Shown piece by piece: positions 42,383 through 50,785 of a stretch of 64,000 nucleotides of DNA; position 1 is the stretch's first letter; every line of letters begins with the position of its first letter. Position numbers and translations under genes: made by a program. The stretch covers positions 1 to 64,000 of the forward strand of contig DASTWV010000059.1 in assembly GCA_035765775.1 (NCBI GenBank). Reading direction: 5' to 3'. This DNA comes from Actinomycetota bacterium. GTDB lineage: Bacteria > Actinomycetota > CADDZG01 > JAHWKV01 > JAOPZY01. A model generated the notes under the pieces. That model ran no database searches and was not told the origin of the DNA. It saw only the letters and a program-made list of their open reading frames with translations.

Positions 42383-43149
42383 GTGGCGGGCAGGCCCACC
42401 AGACCGGCGAACTGCGCCGAGGGGTCGCAGCCCAGCTCCTCCCGGCACAGGGTGTGGTAGAGCCGGAACTGGTGCAGTGCGTCGCTGCGGTTGCCCTCGG
42501 CCAGGAAGGCCTGGGCCAGCACGCGGTGGGCGCTCTCCCGCAGGGGATCTGCCGCCACGGCGGCGTGACCCGCCTCGACGGCTGGGCCGAAGCGCCCCTG
42601 GGCCGTGAGCGAGCGGCACAGCGCTTCCAGGGCATGGAGGCGGAGCTGGTTGAAGCGCTCCCGCTCGATGATGGCCCACTCGTCGTACCACCCGGGGAGC
42701 AGCTGCCCCGAGAGGGCCTGCCAGTTGCGCCGCTCCTCGGCCGGGTCGCCCGGGCGGGCATCCGCCTCGTCCCAGCCGATCAGGCGGTGGGCCCGACAGA
42801 TGGCGAGGTGGAGGTCGACGGCGGCGTCCGGGGCCAGCGCCAGGGTCTGGGGCGTCGCCCGCACAAGAGCGCACCCCGGGAGGCCCAGCCGCCACAGGGC
42901 CGAGCGCAGGCTGGCACCGGCCCGCTCCTCGGCGCTCTCCGCCCACAGGGTGCCCGCGACCTGGACCCGGGAGACCGGATCGCGGTGCAGGGCGAGGTAG
43001 GCGACCACCCGCTGGGCGGACGCCGGCAGCCCGACCGCGTCGGCGCCCACCCTCACCTCGAAGCAGCCCAGGAGGCGCACCGTGATGCGGGCCGGCGCGG
43101 TGCCGGGTGCGGCGACACGGTCGCCGCGTAGTTGGTCCATCGTCCGCAT
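42379..43149 (-). CDS. SARP/AfsR-type transcriptional activator (winged helix + BTAD)
   Basis: 256 residues from ATG 43149, with GGAGGG eight bases upstream; GTG 43173 is an alternative. The N-terminal OmpR-like winged helix reads ITVRLLGCFEVRVGADAVGLPASAQRVVAYLALH, then LRSALWRLGL. The bacterial transcriptional activator domain (BTAD) covers the rest: LPGWYDEWAIIERERFNQLRLHALEALCRSL, AVAADPLRESAHRVLAQAFLAEGN and DALHQFRLYHTLCREELGCDPSAQ. SARPs activate gene clusters by binding direct heptamer repeats near the -10. Such repeats are found at three promoters next to this gene, so it is very likely the pathway-specific activator of the CIS locus. Confidence 0.92.
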   Translation of the reverse strand: MRTMDQLRGDRVAAPGTAPARITVRLLGCFEVRVGADAVGLPASAQRVVAYLALHRDPVSRVQVAGTLWAESAEERAGASLRSALWRLGLPGCALVRATPQTLALAPDAAVDLHLAICRAHRLIGWDEADARPGDPAEERRNWQALSGQLLPGWYDEWAIIERERFNQLRLHALEALCRSLTAQGRFGPAVEAGHAAVAADPLRESAHRVLAQAFLAEGNRSDALHQFRLYHTLCREELGCDPSAQFAGLVGLPAT

Positions 43150-43221
43150 GAGCCCGCCCTCCGCCCGAGGCACCGGCTTGCCAGGTTCCGCAGGTCCGAG
43201 CCTGCCACGAGGCGGCCTTCC

Positions 43222-43241
43222 AAAAAAAGGGTGCTAGCACC
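43222..43241 (-). terminator. Palindrome plus T7 run between DUF4190 and SARP genes
   Basis: On the - strand GGTGCTAGCACC (43241-43230), a perfect 12-bp palindrome, is followed by C and seven T. It lies about 100 bp after the DUF4190 stop, so it could end that transcript. It is also about 80 bp upstream of the SARP start and may instead be an operator. Confidence 0.5.
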
Positions 43242-43337
43242 ACCATTTGAACCGTTTTGAGGGGTGCTCGGGCGAGCGGCGTGCGCCTCTACGGATCCCT
43301 GATGAAGGCAGACCGCGGGGTGGGCCGGGCGCCGGTG

Positions 43338-43676
43338 TCAGTGGATGTTGTAGGCGATGAACGTGTAGATGTTCACTGCGAGGCCCACCCAGCCGATCAG
43401 GATCCCCAGCCAGGCCACCTTCAGCCCGGTCTGCACGCCGCCGGAGCGCAGGATGCTCCGCTTCGCCGCGTAGCCCAGGATCAGCGCCAGGATAGCCCCC
43501 ACCGGGTACAAGATGACGAAGTTGGCGATGCCGCAGCCGACCGCTCCCAGCGCCGACCAGCTGAGGCCGGGCCGGGGCGCATCATGCTCGAGGCTGGCAC
43601 CGGGGTGATAGCGCGGGTCGTCCGGGTCGAGGGCCACGCTGGCCTCCTCCGGGATTTCTTCCTGCTTCCGAGCCAT
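43338..43676 (-). CDS. DUF4190-like small membrane protein
   Basis: 112 residues. An acidic soluble N-terminus (residues 1-40, MARKQEEIPEEASVALDPDD) is followed by two membrane helices. The first includes ANFVILYPVGAILALILGYAAK and the second LKVAWLGILIGWVGLAVNIYTF. This is the usual DUF4190 arrangement, common in actinobacteria with unknown function. It is read in the same direction as the DUF385 gene 9 bp upstream and probably belongs to that transcript rather than to the CIS. Confidence 0.8.
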   Translation of the reverse strand: MARKQEEIPEEASVALDPDDPRYHPGASLEHDAPRPGLSWSALGAVGCGIANFVILYPVGAILALILGYAAKRSILRSGGVQTGLKVAWLGILIGWVGLAVNIYTFIAYNIH

Positions 43677-43685
43677 ACCGGCAGT

Positions 43686-44180
43686 CTACTGGGCGTCCGA
43701 AGGCTGCTCGGAAGCCGGCCGGTCGAGCGTGATCTCAATCACCTTCGGCTCATGGGCCATCGCCAGGACTGACAGCGTGTGGACCTTGTTCCCCATGCGC
43801 TCCAGCACGGCTCCCGGGTCCCCGTCGGCCAGCACCCGTACCCGGCCCTGGTACGACCGCCCGGCGAGCCAGATCCGCACGTGTCCCGCCGCCCGGGCAT
43901 TGCGCACCCAGTCGGCGTGGCGGCCGTGCTCGGCCACGACCAGCAGCCGGTCCTCCGCCACCTTCAGGCACCCCATCGGCGTGAGCCGGCGGCGCCCCGA
44001 CTTCCGCCCGAAGGTCTCCATCACCAGGGCGCTCTCCGGGCCGTAGGGCGGGAACGGCAGGCCGAGGCGCAACATGCCCACCGCCGCCTTGTTGAGGCTC
44101 CGCCCGGCGACCCACTGCACCGAGCGCTGGACCCTGGGCCGGAGCACGTCGATACTGGGGCGGCTGAGCGGCCCGGTCAC
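43686..44180 (-). CDS. DUF385 / deazaflavin-dependent nitroreductase family protein
   Basis: 164 residues from GTG 44180, overlapping the trpF stop (GTGA). Hallmarks are VMETFGRKSGRRRLTPMGCL in the first half, HADWVRNARAAGHVRIWLAGR, and the helix with GAVLERMGNKVHTL. The family (Ddn-like) uses coenzyme F420, which fits an actinobacterial host. Substrate cannot be told. Confidence 0.85.
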   Translation of the reverse strand: MTGPLSRPSIDVLRPRVQRSVQWVAGRSLNKAAVGMLRLGLPFPPYGPESALVMETFGRKSGRRRLTPMGCLKVAEDRLLVVAEHGRHADWVRNARAAGHVRIWLAGRSYQGRVRVLADGDPGAVLERMGNKVHTLSVLAMAHEPKVIEITLDRPASEQPSDAQ

Positions 44181-44860
44181 CCCGGCGCCTCCACCGGCAG
44201 CACCGCGTCGGCCGCCCGGACCGCATGGAGGAAGGCCCGCACCAGGGCGGGGTCCTTCACCCCGGGTGCCCCCTCGACACCGCCGGAGACGTCCACCCCC
44301 CAGGGCCGGACCTCCCGGACCAGATCCCCGACGGTCGACGGCGTCAGGCCCCCGGCGACGATGACCCGCTCCGGGCGGGGGCCGGCCATCCACGCAGCGA
44401 GCCACCTGGCCGGGACCGGCCCGTGGCGCTCGGTGGGATGCCGGGGGTCCTTGGAGTCCACCATCACGGCGTCGATGCCCTCGGCCATGGCCAGCGGGTG
44501 GCCGGCGCCCCCGGGATCGACCCGCACCGCCTGCACGATGAAGGCGTGCGGCCGGGCCGCCCGGACCTCGGCCACCAGGCCATCCGGGACGTCGCCGTGG
44601 AGCTGGACGCCCTGCAGGCAGACGGCCTCGATGGCATCCAGCACCTCGGCGGCGGTCGCGTCGACGAACACCCCCACCGTGGCCACGGAGGGATGGACGT
44701 GACGGGCGATGGCAGCCGCCGCCGGCAGGTCGATGCGCCGCGGGCTGGCAGCCAAGACGAAGCCGAGGGCGTTGGCCCCGGCCCGCACCGCCGCCTGGGC
44801 GTCCTCGGGGCGCGTGATGCCGCAGATCTTGACGAACGTGGCTCCGGGGCTGGAGGTCAG
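44177..44860 (-). CDS. trpF: Phosphoribosylanthranilate isomerase TrpF
   Basis: About 227 residues. The conserved N-terminus TFVKICGITRPEDAQ lies upstream of the first ATG/GTG in frame (GTG 44788), so the gene must start earlier. The only plausible codon is CTG at 44860, which overlaps the greA stop as CTGA. Other TrpF features are ALGFVLAASPRRI, GVQLHGD, IVAGGLTPSTV and the phosphate-binding VDVSGGVEGAPGVKD. It converts N-(5'-phosphoribosyl)anthranilate to the enol ribulose form in tryptophan synthesis. No other trp gene is near. Confidence 0.9.
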   Translation of the reverse strand: MTSSPGATFVKICGITRPEDAQAAVRAGANALGFVLAASPRRIDLPAAAAIARHVHPSVATVGVFVDATAAEVLDAIEAVCLQGVQLHGDVPDGLVAEVRAARPHAFIVQAVRVDPGGAGHPLAMAEGIDAVMVDSKDPRHPTERHGPVPARWLAAWMAGPRPERVIVAGGLTPSTVGDLVREVRPWGVDVSGGVEGAPGVKDPALVRAFLHAVRAADAVLPVEAPG

Positions 44861-45339
44861 CGTGGCCGCAGCCCCATGACCTGGACGGAGAAGTGCCCCC
44901 CCGGGGCCTGTACCTCGGCGGTGTCGCCCACCTTCTTGCCCAGCAGCGCAGCCCCGAGCGGCGAGGACGACGTGATGGTCCGCAGGCCGGCCACCCGCTC
45001 CTCGGGAGTGGACGCCAGGAGGTACTCCTCGACGTCCTCGCCCTCCTCCTGGATGCTCACGATGAGCCCCGGGCCGGCGGCGTCGGTGCCGGTGGGGGCC
45101 TCCTGGACGATGGCGTGTTTGATCATGTGCTGCAGCTGGCGGATGCGGGCCTCCATCAGGGCCTGCTCGTCCCGGGCGGCGTCGTAGTCGGCGTTCTCCC
45201 GGAGGTCGCCGAACTCCCGGGCGCGCTGGAGCCGCACGCTCATGGCGGCCCGGCCGTCGCTGGTGAGCTGGAGGAGCTCGGTCTCCCAGCGCTGCAGGGT
45301 CTCGGGGCTGACGACCATCGCCTCAGACGGCACGCTCAT
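44857..45339 (-). CDS. greA: Transcription elongation factor GreA
   Basis: 160 residues. The N-terminal coiled coil holds the acidic tip region GDLRENADYDAARDEQALMEARI. The C-terminal FKBP-like part has ASTPEERVAGLRTITSSSPLGAALLGKKVGD, the family hallmark. GreA rescues backtracked RNA polymerase by stimulating RNA cleavage. The gene heads a short operon with trpF, the DUF385 and perhaps the DUF4190 gene. Confidence 0.93.
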   Translation of the reverse strand: MSVPSEAMVVSPETLQRWETELLQLTSDGRAAMSVRLQRAREFGDLRENADYDAARDEQALMEARIRQLQHMIKHAIVQEAPTGTDAAGPGLIVSIQEEGEDVEEYLLASTPEERVAGLRTITSSSPLGAALLGKKVGDTAEVQAPGGHFSVQVMGLRPR

Positions 45340-45608
45340 CCGCTCTTTTTAGCACGAGTCGGCGGAAGGAATGTCTCCGTTGTAGGCGGGCTCCGGGGCA
45401 GATGCGCCTCGCCGTGCTGGCCGCCTGCCTCGTGGCCGCCCTGACGGCGTGCGGATCCTCGCCGTCAGCGGTGGCGGGGCGGGGTCCAGCTATCCCCGGA
45501 CCTGGGTGTCAATGGCCAGGGCCTGGGCGTGAGGGACTCCGAAACCGGGAGCCATACTGCCCCCATGCCCGAGCTCCGGCCCCCACGTCCCCGCCCACGT
45601 CCCCGCCC

Positions 45609-46952
45609 ATGCCTTCCCACATGCCTTCCCACATGACCCTCACCGAGGCCCGCACGCTCCTGGCCTCCGGTGCCCTCGACCCCGCCGACCTGCTCGCCCA
45701 GTGCCGGGGCCGCATCGACGCCAGCGAGGAGCGGGTCAAGGCGTGGCTCGCTTTCGCCCCGGGCGACGCCGGGGCCGGCGCCCTCGACCCCGCCGACCGG
45801 GGCCGGCTCCCGCTCTGGGGCATCCCGCTCGGGATCAAGGACATCATCGACGTCGCCGGGCTGCCCACCACCGCCGCCTCCCGGGTCCTGGCCGGCGCCC
45901 CACCCGCAGCACGCGACGCCCCCGCCGTCCGGCGCCTGCGCGAGGCCGGGGCGCTCATCCTGGGCAAGACCAACACCCAGGAGTTCGCCTACGGCGACGT
46001 CACCCCACCCACCACCAATCCGTGGGACGCCGGCCGCATCCCGGGCGGATCCAGCGGGGGCTCGGCCGCCGCCGTCGCCGCCGGGCACTGCCTCGGGGCG
46101 CTGGGTACCGACACCGCCGGCTCGATCCGCATCCCCGCCGCCCTGTGCGCTCTGGTGGGCCTGAAACCCCGGCCGGGCATCGTGAGCTTGGAGGGGGTGA
46201 TCCCCCTGGCGCCCAGCTTCGACACCGTGGGGCCGCTCGGGCGCAGCGTCGCCGACGTCACCGTGCTGTGGGAGGTGCTCTCGGGGGCCACGGTCGACCG
46301 CCCCGACGCCGGGGAGCTTACCGTCGCCGCCGCCCCGCTGGGGACCCTGCCCCCCCTGGCACCCGAGGTGGCCACCGCCTACGTGGACGCCGTGACCCGG
46401 TGCTCCCGGCTCGGCCGCTTCCTGGTGCGGGCCGACATCCCCGCCTTCGCCGACTTCGACCGCCCCCGCAGCACCGTGCTGATGTGGGAGGCGCTGCAGG
46501 TGCACCGCTCCCGGGGCTGGTGGCCCGATCGGAGGGACGCCTACACCAACGAGACCGCCGGCTACCTGCAACGGGCGGAGACGACGCTCACCGAAGCCGA
46601 CGCCGACCGGGCCCGGGCGGAGTGCGCACCACTTGCCGCCCGCCTGCAGGAGGCATGCGTCGCGTGCGACGTACTCATCTGTCCCACGGTACCCAAGGAG
46701 GCTCCCACCCATGCGGAGGCCGCCCAGGTCGATCCCGGCAGCCCCCGCCGCCCGGTGGTGATGGACTTCACCCGGATCCCGGGAGCGGTCAACGTGGCCG
46801 GGCTGGCCGCCCTCACCATCCCGTTCGGGAAGGGAGAGCACGGCCTGCCCCTGGGGCTGCAGTTCATCGGGCGGGACGAAGACCGCGTCCTCGCCTTCGG
46901 CCTGGCCTTCGAGCGGGCCACCGGTGGCTCATGGGAGGGACCAGTCCCCTAG
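45609..46952 (+). CDS. Amidase (amidase-signature family)
   Basis: 447 residues from ATG 45609; ATGs at 45621 and 45633 are alternatives created by a 12-bp tandem repeat. An in-frame ATG at 45402 would add a leader that looks like a lipoprotein signal. The Ser-Ser-Lys catalytic set is present: Lys in GIKDIID, cis-Ser in GGSSGGSAAA and the nucleophile in DTAGSIRIP. The family hydrolyses carboxamides and includes indoleacetamide hydrolase and GatA-like enzymes. The substrate is unknown. It precedes a flavin amine oxidase and a ThDP decarboxylase on the same strand, with a 92-bp gap. Confidence 0.88.
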   Translation: MPSHMPSHMTLTEARTLLASGALDPADLLAQCRGRIDASEERVKAWLAFAPGDAGAGALDPADRGRLPLWGIPLGIKDIIDVAGLPTTAASRVLAGAPPAARDAPAVRRLREAGALILGKTNTQEFAYGDVTPPTTNPWDAGRIPGGSSGGSAAAVAAGHCLGALGTDTAGSIRIPAALCALVGLKPRPGIVSLEGVIPLAPSFDTVGPLGRSVADVTVLWEVLSGATVDRPDAGELTVAAAPLGTLPPLAPEVATAYVDAVTRCSRLGRFLVRADIPAFADFDRPRSTVLMWEALQVHRSRGWWPDRRDAYTNETAGYLQRAETTLTEADADRARAECAPLAARLQEACVACDVLICPTVPKEAPTHAEAAQVDPGSPRRPVVMDFTRIPGAVNVAGLAALTIPFGKGEHGLPLGLQFIGRDEDRVLAFGLAFERATGGSWEGPVP

Positions 46953-47044
46953 ACGGGACCCCCGCAATATCCCCGAGTGGGGGGATTGCTTCCCGGCGGT
47001 ATGCGTGGTCAATTTGCGGGATACCGAACCCGGAAAGGACCCGC

Positions 47045-48769
47045 ATGGACCTGGACATCGCCGTCGTGGGCGCCGGCGTCTCGGGCGCCTACTGCGCCTG
47101 GCGCCTGCAGCAGGCGCTGGGGGCGGACGCCCGCATCGCCCTCTTCGAATACAGCGACCGCATCGGCGGCCGCCTGTACACCATCACCCTCCCCGGGCTG
47201 CCCCACGTCAAGGCCGAGGTAGGCGGGATGCGCTACATCCCGAGTCAGCACATCATGGTCGCCGACCTGGTGGGCCACCTCGGCCTGGCGACCAAGGCGT
47301 TCCCCATGGGTGCCCCGGCCCCGGTCGGCTCCAACTGCAACCTGTTCTACCTGCGGGGCCGGCACCTGCGCCTCCACGAGCTCGCCGACCCGGCCAAGGT
47401 CCCCTACAACCTGTCCTGGAACGAACGGGGGCTCGGCCCGACCAACCTGCAGGTGCAGGTGATGAACACGATCTACCCGGGCATGGCGAACCTCAGCCTG
47501 TGCGACACCATGCGGGTCCGGGCCTTCGGCAAGCCCCTGTGGCAGTGGGGCTTCTGGGACCTCATGTTCAAGGCCCTCTCCAATGAGGGCTACCAGTTCA
47601 TGAAGGACGCCGGGGGCTACGACGCCAACGTGGCCAACGCCAACGCCGTCACCCAGCTCCCCGCCACCGAGTACAGCGACAGCACCGTCTTCCTCACCCT
47701 CGCCGACGGCTACGACCAGCTCCCGATCACCCTCGCAGAGCAGTTCAACCGCTCGATGGCCGGCGGGCTGCCCGGGGGCCAGCGGGTGCTCATGAACCAT
47801 CGCCTGGCCACCTTGGACACCGGGCCGGCGGGCACCGACTACCGCTACACCCTGACCTTCCAGCCCACCGTCACCGAGTCGGGCGCCACCCGGCTGGCGG
47901 GCGCCGGGCCGGTGGAGGTGCGGGCCAAGAAGGTGATCCTGGCGATGCCCCGGCGCTCCCTGGAGCTCATCTCCAGCCCGCTGTTCGAGGACCCCTGGCT
48001 GAAGACCCACCTCGGCTCGGTGCTGATCCAGAGTGCCTTCAAGCTCTTCCTGGCCTACGAGAGCCCCTGGTGGAGGGCCCTCGGCCTGGTGGCGGGGCGC
48101 TCGGTCACCGATCTCCCGATCCGCCAGACCTACTACTTCGGGACCGAGGCCGAGCAGGAGGGCGGGCTGCCGTTCATGAACTCGCTGCTCATGGCCACCT
48201 ACAACGACATCTCGACCGTGCCGTTCTGGAAGGGCCTGGAGCTGGGCGCCCCGTTCCGGGGGTACCGGCCGTCCTGCCTCGAAGACGGCGTCGAGGCGGT
48301 CGTCCCGGCGATGGAGTTCCCCGTCACCGATGAGATGGTGGACGTCGCCAACAAGCAGGTCGCCGCCGTGCACGCCCTGCCCGACCTGCCGATGCCCTAC
48401 TCGGCGGTCTACCACTCCTGGAACGAGGACCCCTACGGCGGCGGCTGGCACGAGTGGAAGGCGGCCTACCGCCTGGACGAGGTCATGTGCCGGATGCGCC
48501 ACCCGGTCGAGGGCGAGGACGTCCACATCGTGGGCGAGGCCTACTCCTTCGGGCAGGGCTGGGTCGAGGGGGCGCTGGACACCGCCGAGTCCACCCTCCA
48601 GGACTTCTTCGGCCTCGCCCGGCCCCCCTGGCTGCAACCGGGCTACGACCTCCTGCCCAACCCGTGCCCCGGGTGCGGCGACCTGGACGGCTGCATCGAG
48701 AGCTTCAACGCGGCCTCGACGCTGGCGGCGGTCACGCCCAACTGCCTGGACGCGGTCGAGGAGGGCTGA
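47045..48769 (+). CDS. Flavin amine oxidase family protein (FAD-dependent)
   Basis: 574 residues from ATG 47045, preceded by GGAAAGGA. The FAD-binding Rossmann motif VVGAGVSGAYCAWRL and the next conserved block EYSDRIGGRLYTI, EVGGMRYIPSQH are of the amine oxidase type. The C-terminus GEAYSFGQGWVEGALDTAESTL is the second FAD contact. Members oxidise amines or L-amino acids. The size fits L-amino acid oxidases. The C-terminal tail carries CPGCGDLDGC, four cysteines of unknown role. It is followed after one base by the ThDP decarboxylase, so the two act in one pathway. Confidence 0.88.
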   Translation: MDLDIAVVGAGVSGAYCAWRLQQALGADARIALFEYSDRIGGRLYTITLPGLPHVKAEVGGMRYIPSQHIMVADLVGHLGLATKAFPMGAPAPVGSNCNLFYLRGRHLRLHELADPAKVPYNLSWNERGLGPTNLQVQVMNTIYPGMANLSLCDTMRVRAFGKPLWQWGFWDLMFKALSNEGYQFMKDAGGYDANVANANAVTQLPATEYSDSTVFLTLADGYDQLPITLAEQFNRSMAGGLPGGQRVLMNHRLATLDTGPAGTDYRYTLTFQPTVTESGATRLAGAGPVEVRAKKVILAMPRRSLELISSPLFEDPWLKTHLGSVLIQSAFKLFLAYESPWWRALGLVAGRSVTDLPIRQTYYFGTEAEQEGGLPFMNSLLMATYNDISTVPFWKGLELGAPFRGYRPSCLEDGVEAVVPAMEFPVTDEMVDVANKQVAAVHALPDLPMPYSAVYHSWNEDPYGGGWHEWKAAYRLDEVMCRMRHPVEGEDVHIVGEAYSFGQGWVEGALDTAESTLQDFFGLARPPWLQPGYDLLPNPCPGCGDLDGCIESFNAASTLAAVTPNCLDAVEEG

Positions 48770-48770
48770 C

Positions 48771-50462
48771 ATGAACATCGCCCAGTACCTCCTCGCCCGC
48801 CTCACCGAGATCGGCATCGGGCATGTCTTCGCCGTGCCGGGCGACTACGCCGGCGCCTTCCTCGAGGCGCTCGACGCCGACCCGGGCATCCGGCGGGTGG
48901 CCACCGTCAACGAGCTGGGGGCCGGCTACGCCGCCGACGGCTACGCCCGCCTGCGGGGCGCGGGCGCCGCCTGCGTGCAGTACGGCGTAGGGGGCTTCAG
49001 CATCCTCAATGCCACCGCCGGGTCGTTCGTCGAGCGGGTGCCCGTGGTGGTGATCTCGGCCAGCCCGAGCACGGCCAACCGGCGCCTGGAGCACACCGAG
49101 GGCATCCTGTTCCACCACTCCACCGGCGACCTGCGGGCCGACCAGCTGGTCTTCGCCCACGTCACGGTGGCTTCGGAGGTTATCGCCGACGCCCAGGTCG
49201 GCCCGGCCCAGATCGATCGGGCGATGGGGGCCCTGCTGACCGAGCACCGGCCCATCTACATCGAGGTCCTGTCCGACGTCTGGACCCTGCCCTGCACCCC
49301 GCCAGCCGGCCGGCTGGCGGCACTCCCCCGGCCGAGCAGCCCGGCCTCGCTCGCCACCCTGGTCGGGGACGCCTACGCCCGCATCCGGGCCGCCCGGCTG
49401 CCGGTCCTGTGGGCCGGGATCGAGATCCAGCGCTTCGGCCTGCAGGGGCTCCTGCAGGAGCTCATCGACGCCAGCGGCCTGCCCTTCACCACCACCAGCC
49501 TGGCCAAGACCGTGCTCGACGAGTCCCAGCCGGCGTTCATCGGCACCTACGCCGGGCCGGCCTCCCCGGCCCTCACCCGGGCGGTCGTGGACGGCAGCGA
49601 CTGCCCGGTGGCCCTGGGCACGATCATCACCGACGACTACCTGAACATCATGGCCGCCAGCTTCGCCGCCATGATCGAGGTGACCGACCACGAGGCCCGG
49701 ATCGGCCATGCCTACTACCCGCAGGTGGCGCTGGGCGACTTCCTCGCCGGGCTCGCCGACCGCTTCCGGGCCGATGGGCCCTCGCATGTCGAGCTCCCCA
49801 GCGTCCCCGACGACCCGGACCCCGAGCCCGCCCCGGACGGGGCATTGACCTACAACGCGTTCTTCCACCAGCTGTCGGCGTTCCTCCGCCGGGAGAGCCT
49901 GCTGGAGGCGGTCACCCTCATCCTCGGCGAGAGCACCTCGCTGTACGTCTTCGGCAACCTGTTCGGGCTCCCCGCCGACCACTTCGTCGCCCAGGCCGCC
50001 TGGGGGTCGCTCGGCCACGAGACTGGCGCCGCCCTGGGCGTGGCGGTCGGCACCCGGACCCGGCCGTTCGTGGTGGCGGGCGACGGCGGCTTCCGCATGA
50101 TCTGCCAGGAGCTGTCCAGCCTGGCCGCCGAGGGGTGCAATGCCGTGGTGTTCGTGCTCAGCAACGACGCCTACGCCATCGAGCAGGCCTTCGTCGACCT
50201 CAGCGCGTTCCAGCCCGGGGGCGAGTTCGCCGCCTTCGACCTCCTGCCCACCTGGGACTACGCCGCCCTCGCCCAAGCGTTCGGGGCCCAGGGCTACCGG
50301 GCCGCCACAGCGGCCGAGCTCGACGCCGTGCTGGCCGAGGTGCAGGGCCTGACCGGGGTGCCGGCCCTGGTCGAGGTGGTCATCCCGCAGAAGGACCTCG
50401 CCCCGCAGCTGAAACGGCTGGCCGAGGCGCCGCCGCCGACCAGCAAGTACGTCCAGCAATGA
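48771..50462 (+). CDS. ThDP-dependent 2-oxo acid decarboxylase (pyruvate/indolepyruvate decarboxylase type)
   Basis: 563 residues, starting one base after the upstream stop. The catalytic Glu region NELGAGYAADGYAR, the paired histidines in ILFHHSTGD and the ThDP motif GDGGFRMICQEL ... SNDAYAIEQ are present. The HH pair is characteristic of decarboxylases such as PDC and IPDC rather than acetohydroxyacid synthases. It would remove CO2 from a 2-oxo acid to give an aldehyde. The preceding oxidase could supply that 2-oxo acid from an amino acid. The final residues (PTSKYVQQ) are short and polar. Confidence 0.9.
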   Translation: MNIAQYLLARLTEIGIGHVFAVPGDYAGAFLEALDADPGIRRVATVNELGAGYAADGYARLRGAGAACVQYGVGGFSILNATAGSFVERVPVVVISASPSTANRRLEHTEGILFHHSTGDLRADQLVFAHVTVASEVIADAQVGPAQIDRAMGALLTEHRPIYIEVLSDVWTLPCTPPAGRLAALPRPSSPASLATLVGDAYARIRAARLPVLWAGIEIQRFGLQGLLQELIDASGLPFTTTSLAKTVLDESQPAFIGTYAGPASPALTRAVVDGSDCPVALGTIITDDYLNIMAASFAAMIEVTDHEARIGHAYYPQVALGDFLAGLADRFRADGPSHVELPSVPDDPDPEPAPDGALTYNAFFHQLSAFLRRESLLEAVTLILGESTSLYVFGNLFGLPADHFVAQAAWGSLGHETGAALGVAVGTRTRPFVVAGDGGFRMICQELSSLAAEGCNAVVFVLSNDAYAIEQAFVDLSAFQPGGEFAAFDLLPTWDYAALAQAFGAQGYRAATAAELDAVLAEVQGLTGVPALVEVVIPQKDLAPQLKRLAEAPPPTSKYVQQ

Positions 50463-50531
50463 CGTCCGGGCCGGGAGCCTGGCAGTCCAAGGCGGGCCAG
50501 GTCCCCACAGGAGGCCCCCATGCTAGCTAGT

Positions 50532-50547
50532 GATATCATCAGATATC
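50532..50547. promoter_or_regulatory. Probable vapBC operator
   Basis: Two copies of the palindrome GATATC (50532-50537 and 50542-50547) are 10 bp apart, one helical turn, just upstream of the AGGAGG ribosome binding site of vapB. VapB-type ribbon-helix-helix dimers bind such paired half-sites to repress their own operon. AT-rich relative to the surroundings. Confidence 0.55.
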
Positions 50548-50560
50548 CAAAGGAGGTGTG

Positions 50561-50785
50561 ATGGGTATGGATGTCCTGGTGCGAGATGTTCCCGATGAGA
50601 TTGTGGCGGCGCTGGACGAGCAGGCCTCGCGGCTCGGCATCTCCCGGACCGAGTATCTGCGGAGGCGGCTCGGGGAACTCGCCTCGGGCTCAGCCAGCAG
50701 AGTGACGCTGGCGGATCTGAAGCGGACTGCACGAACATTCCAGGACCTGGACGACCCCGACGTCATGCGCGGTGCCTGGGGTTGA
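50561..50785 (+). CDS. vapB: VapB-type antitoxin (ribbon-helix-helix)
   Basis: 74 residues from ATG 50561 (GTG 50558 or ATG 50567 are also possible); AGGAGG lies at 50551-50556. The DNA-binding part is [35 protein letters not shown], FitA-like. The C-terminal part [26 protein letters not shown] would wrap the toxin. Its TGA overlaps the vapC TTG start. Confidence 0.85.
   Translation: MGMDVLVRDVPDEIVAALDEQASRLGISRTEYLRRRLGELASGSASRVTLADLKRTARTFQDLDDPDVMRGAWG

Noticed and set aside
13684-43149. A contractile phage (prophage) rather than a CIS
   Set aside because: No capsid, portal, terminase, integrase or lysis genes are present, while DUF4157, DUF4255 and the AAA+ ATPase mark a CIS.
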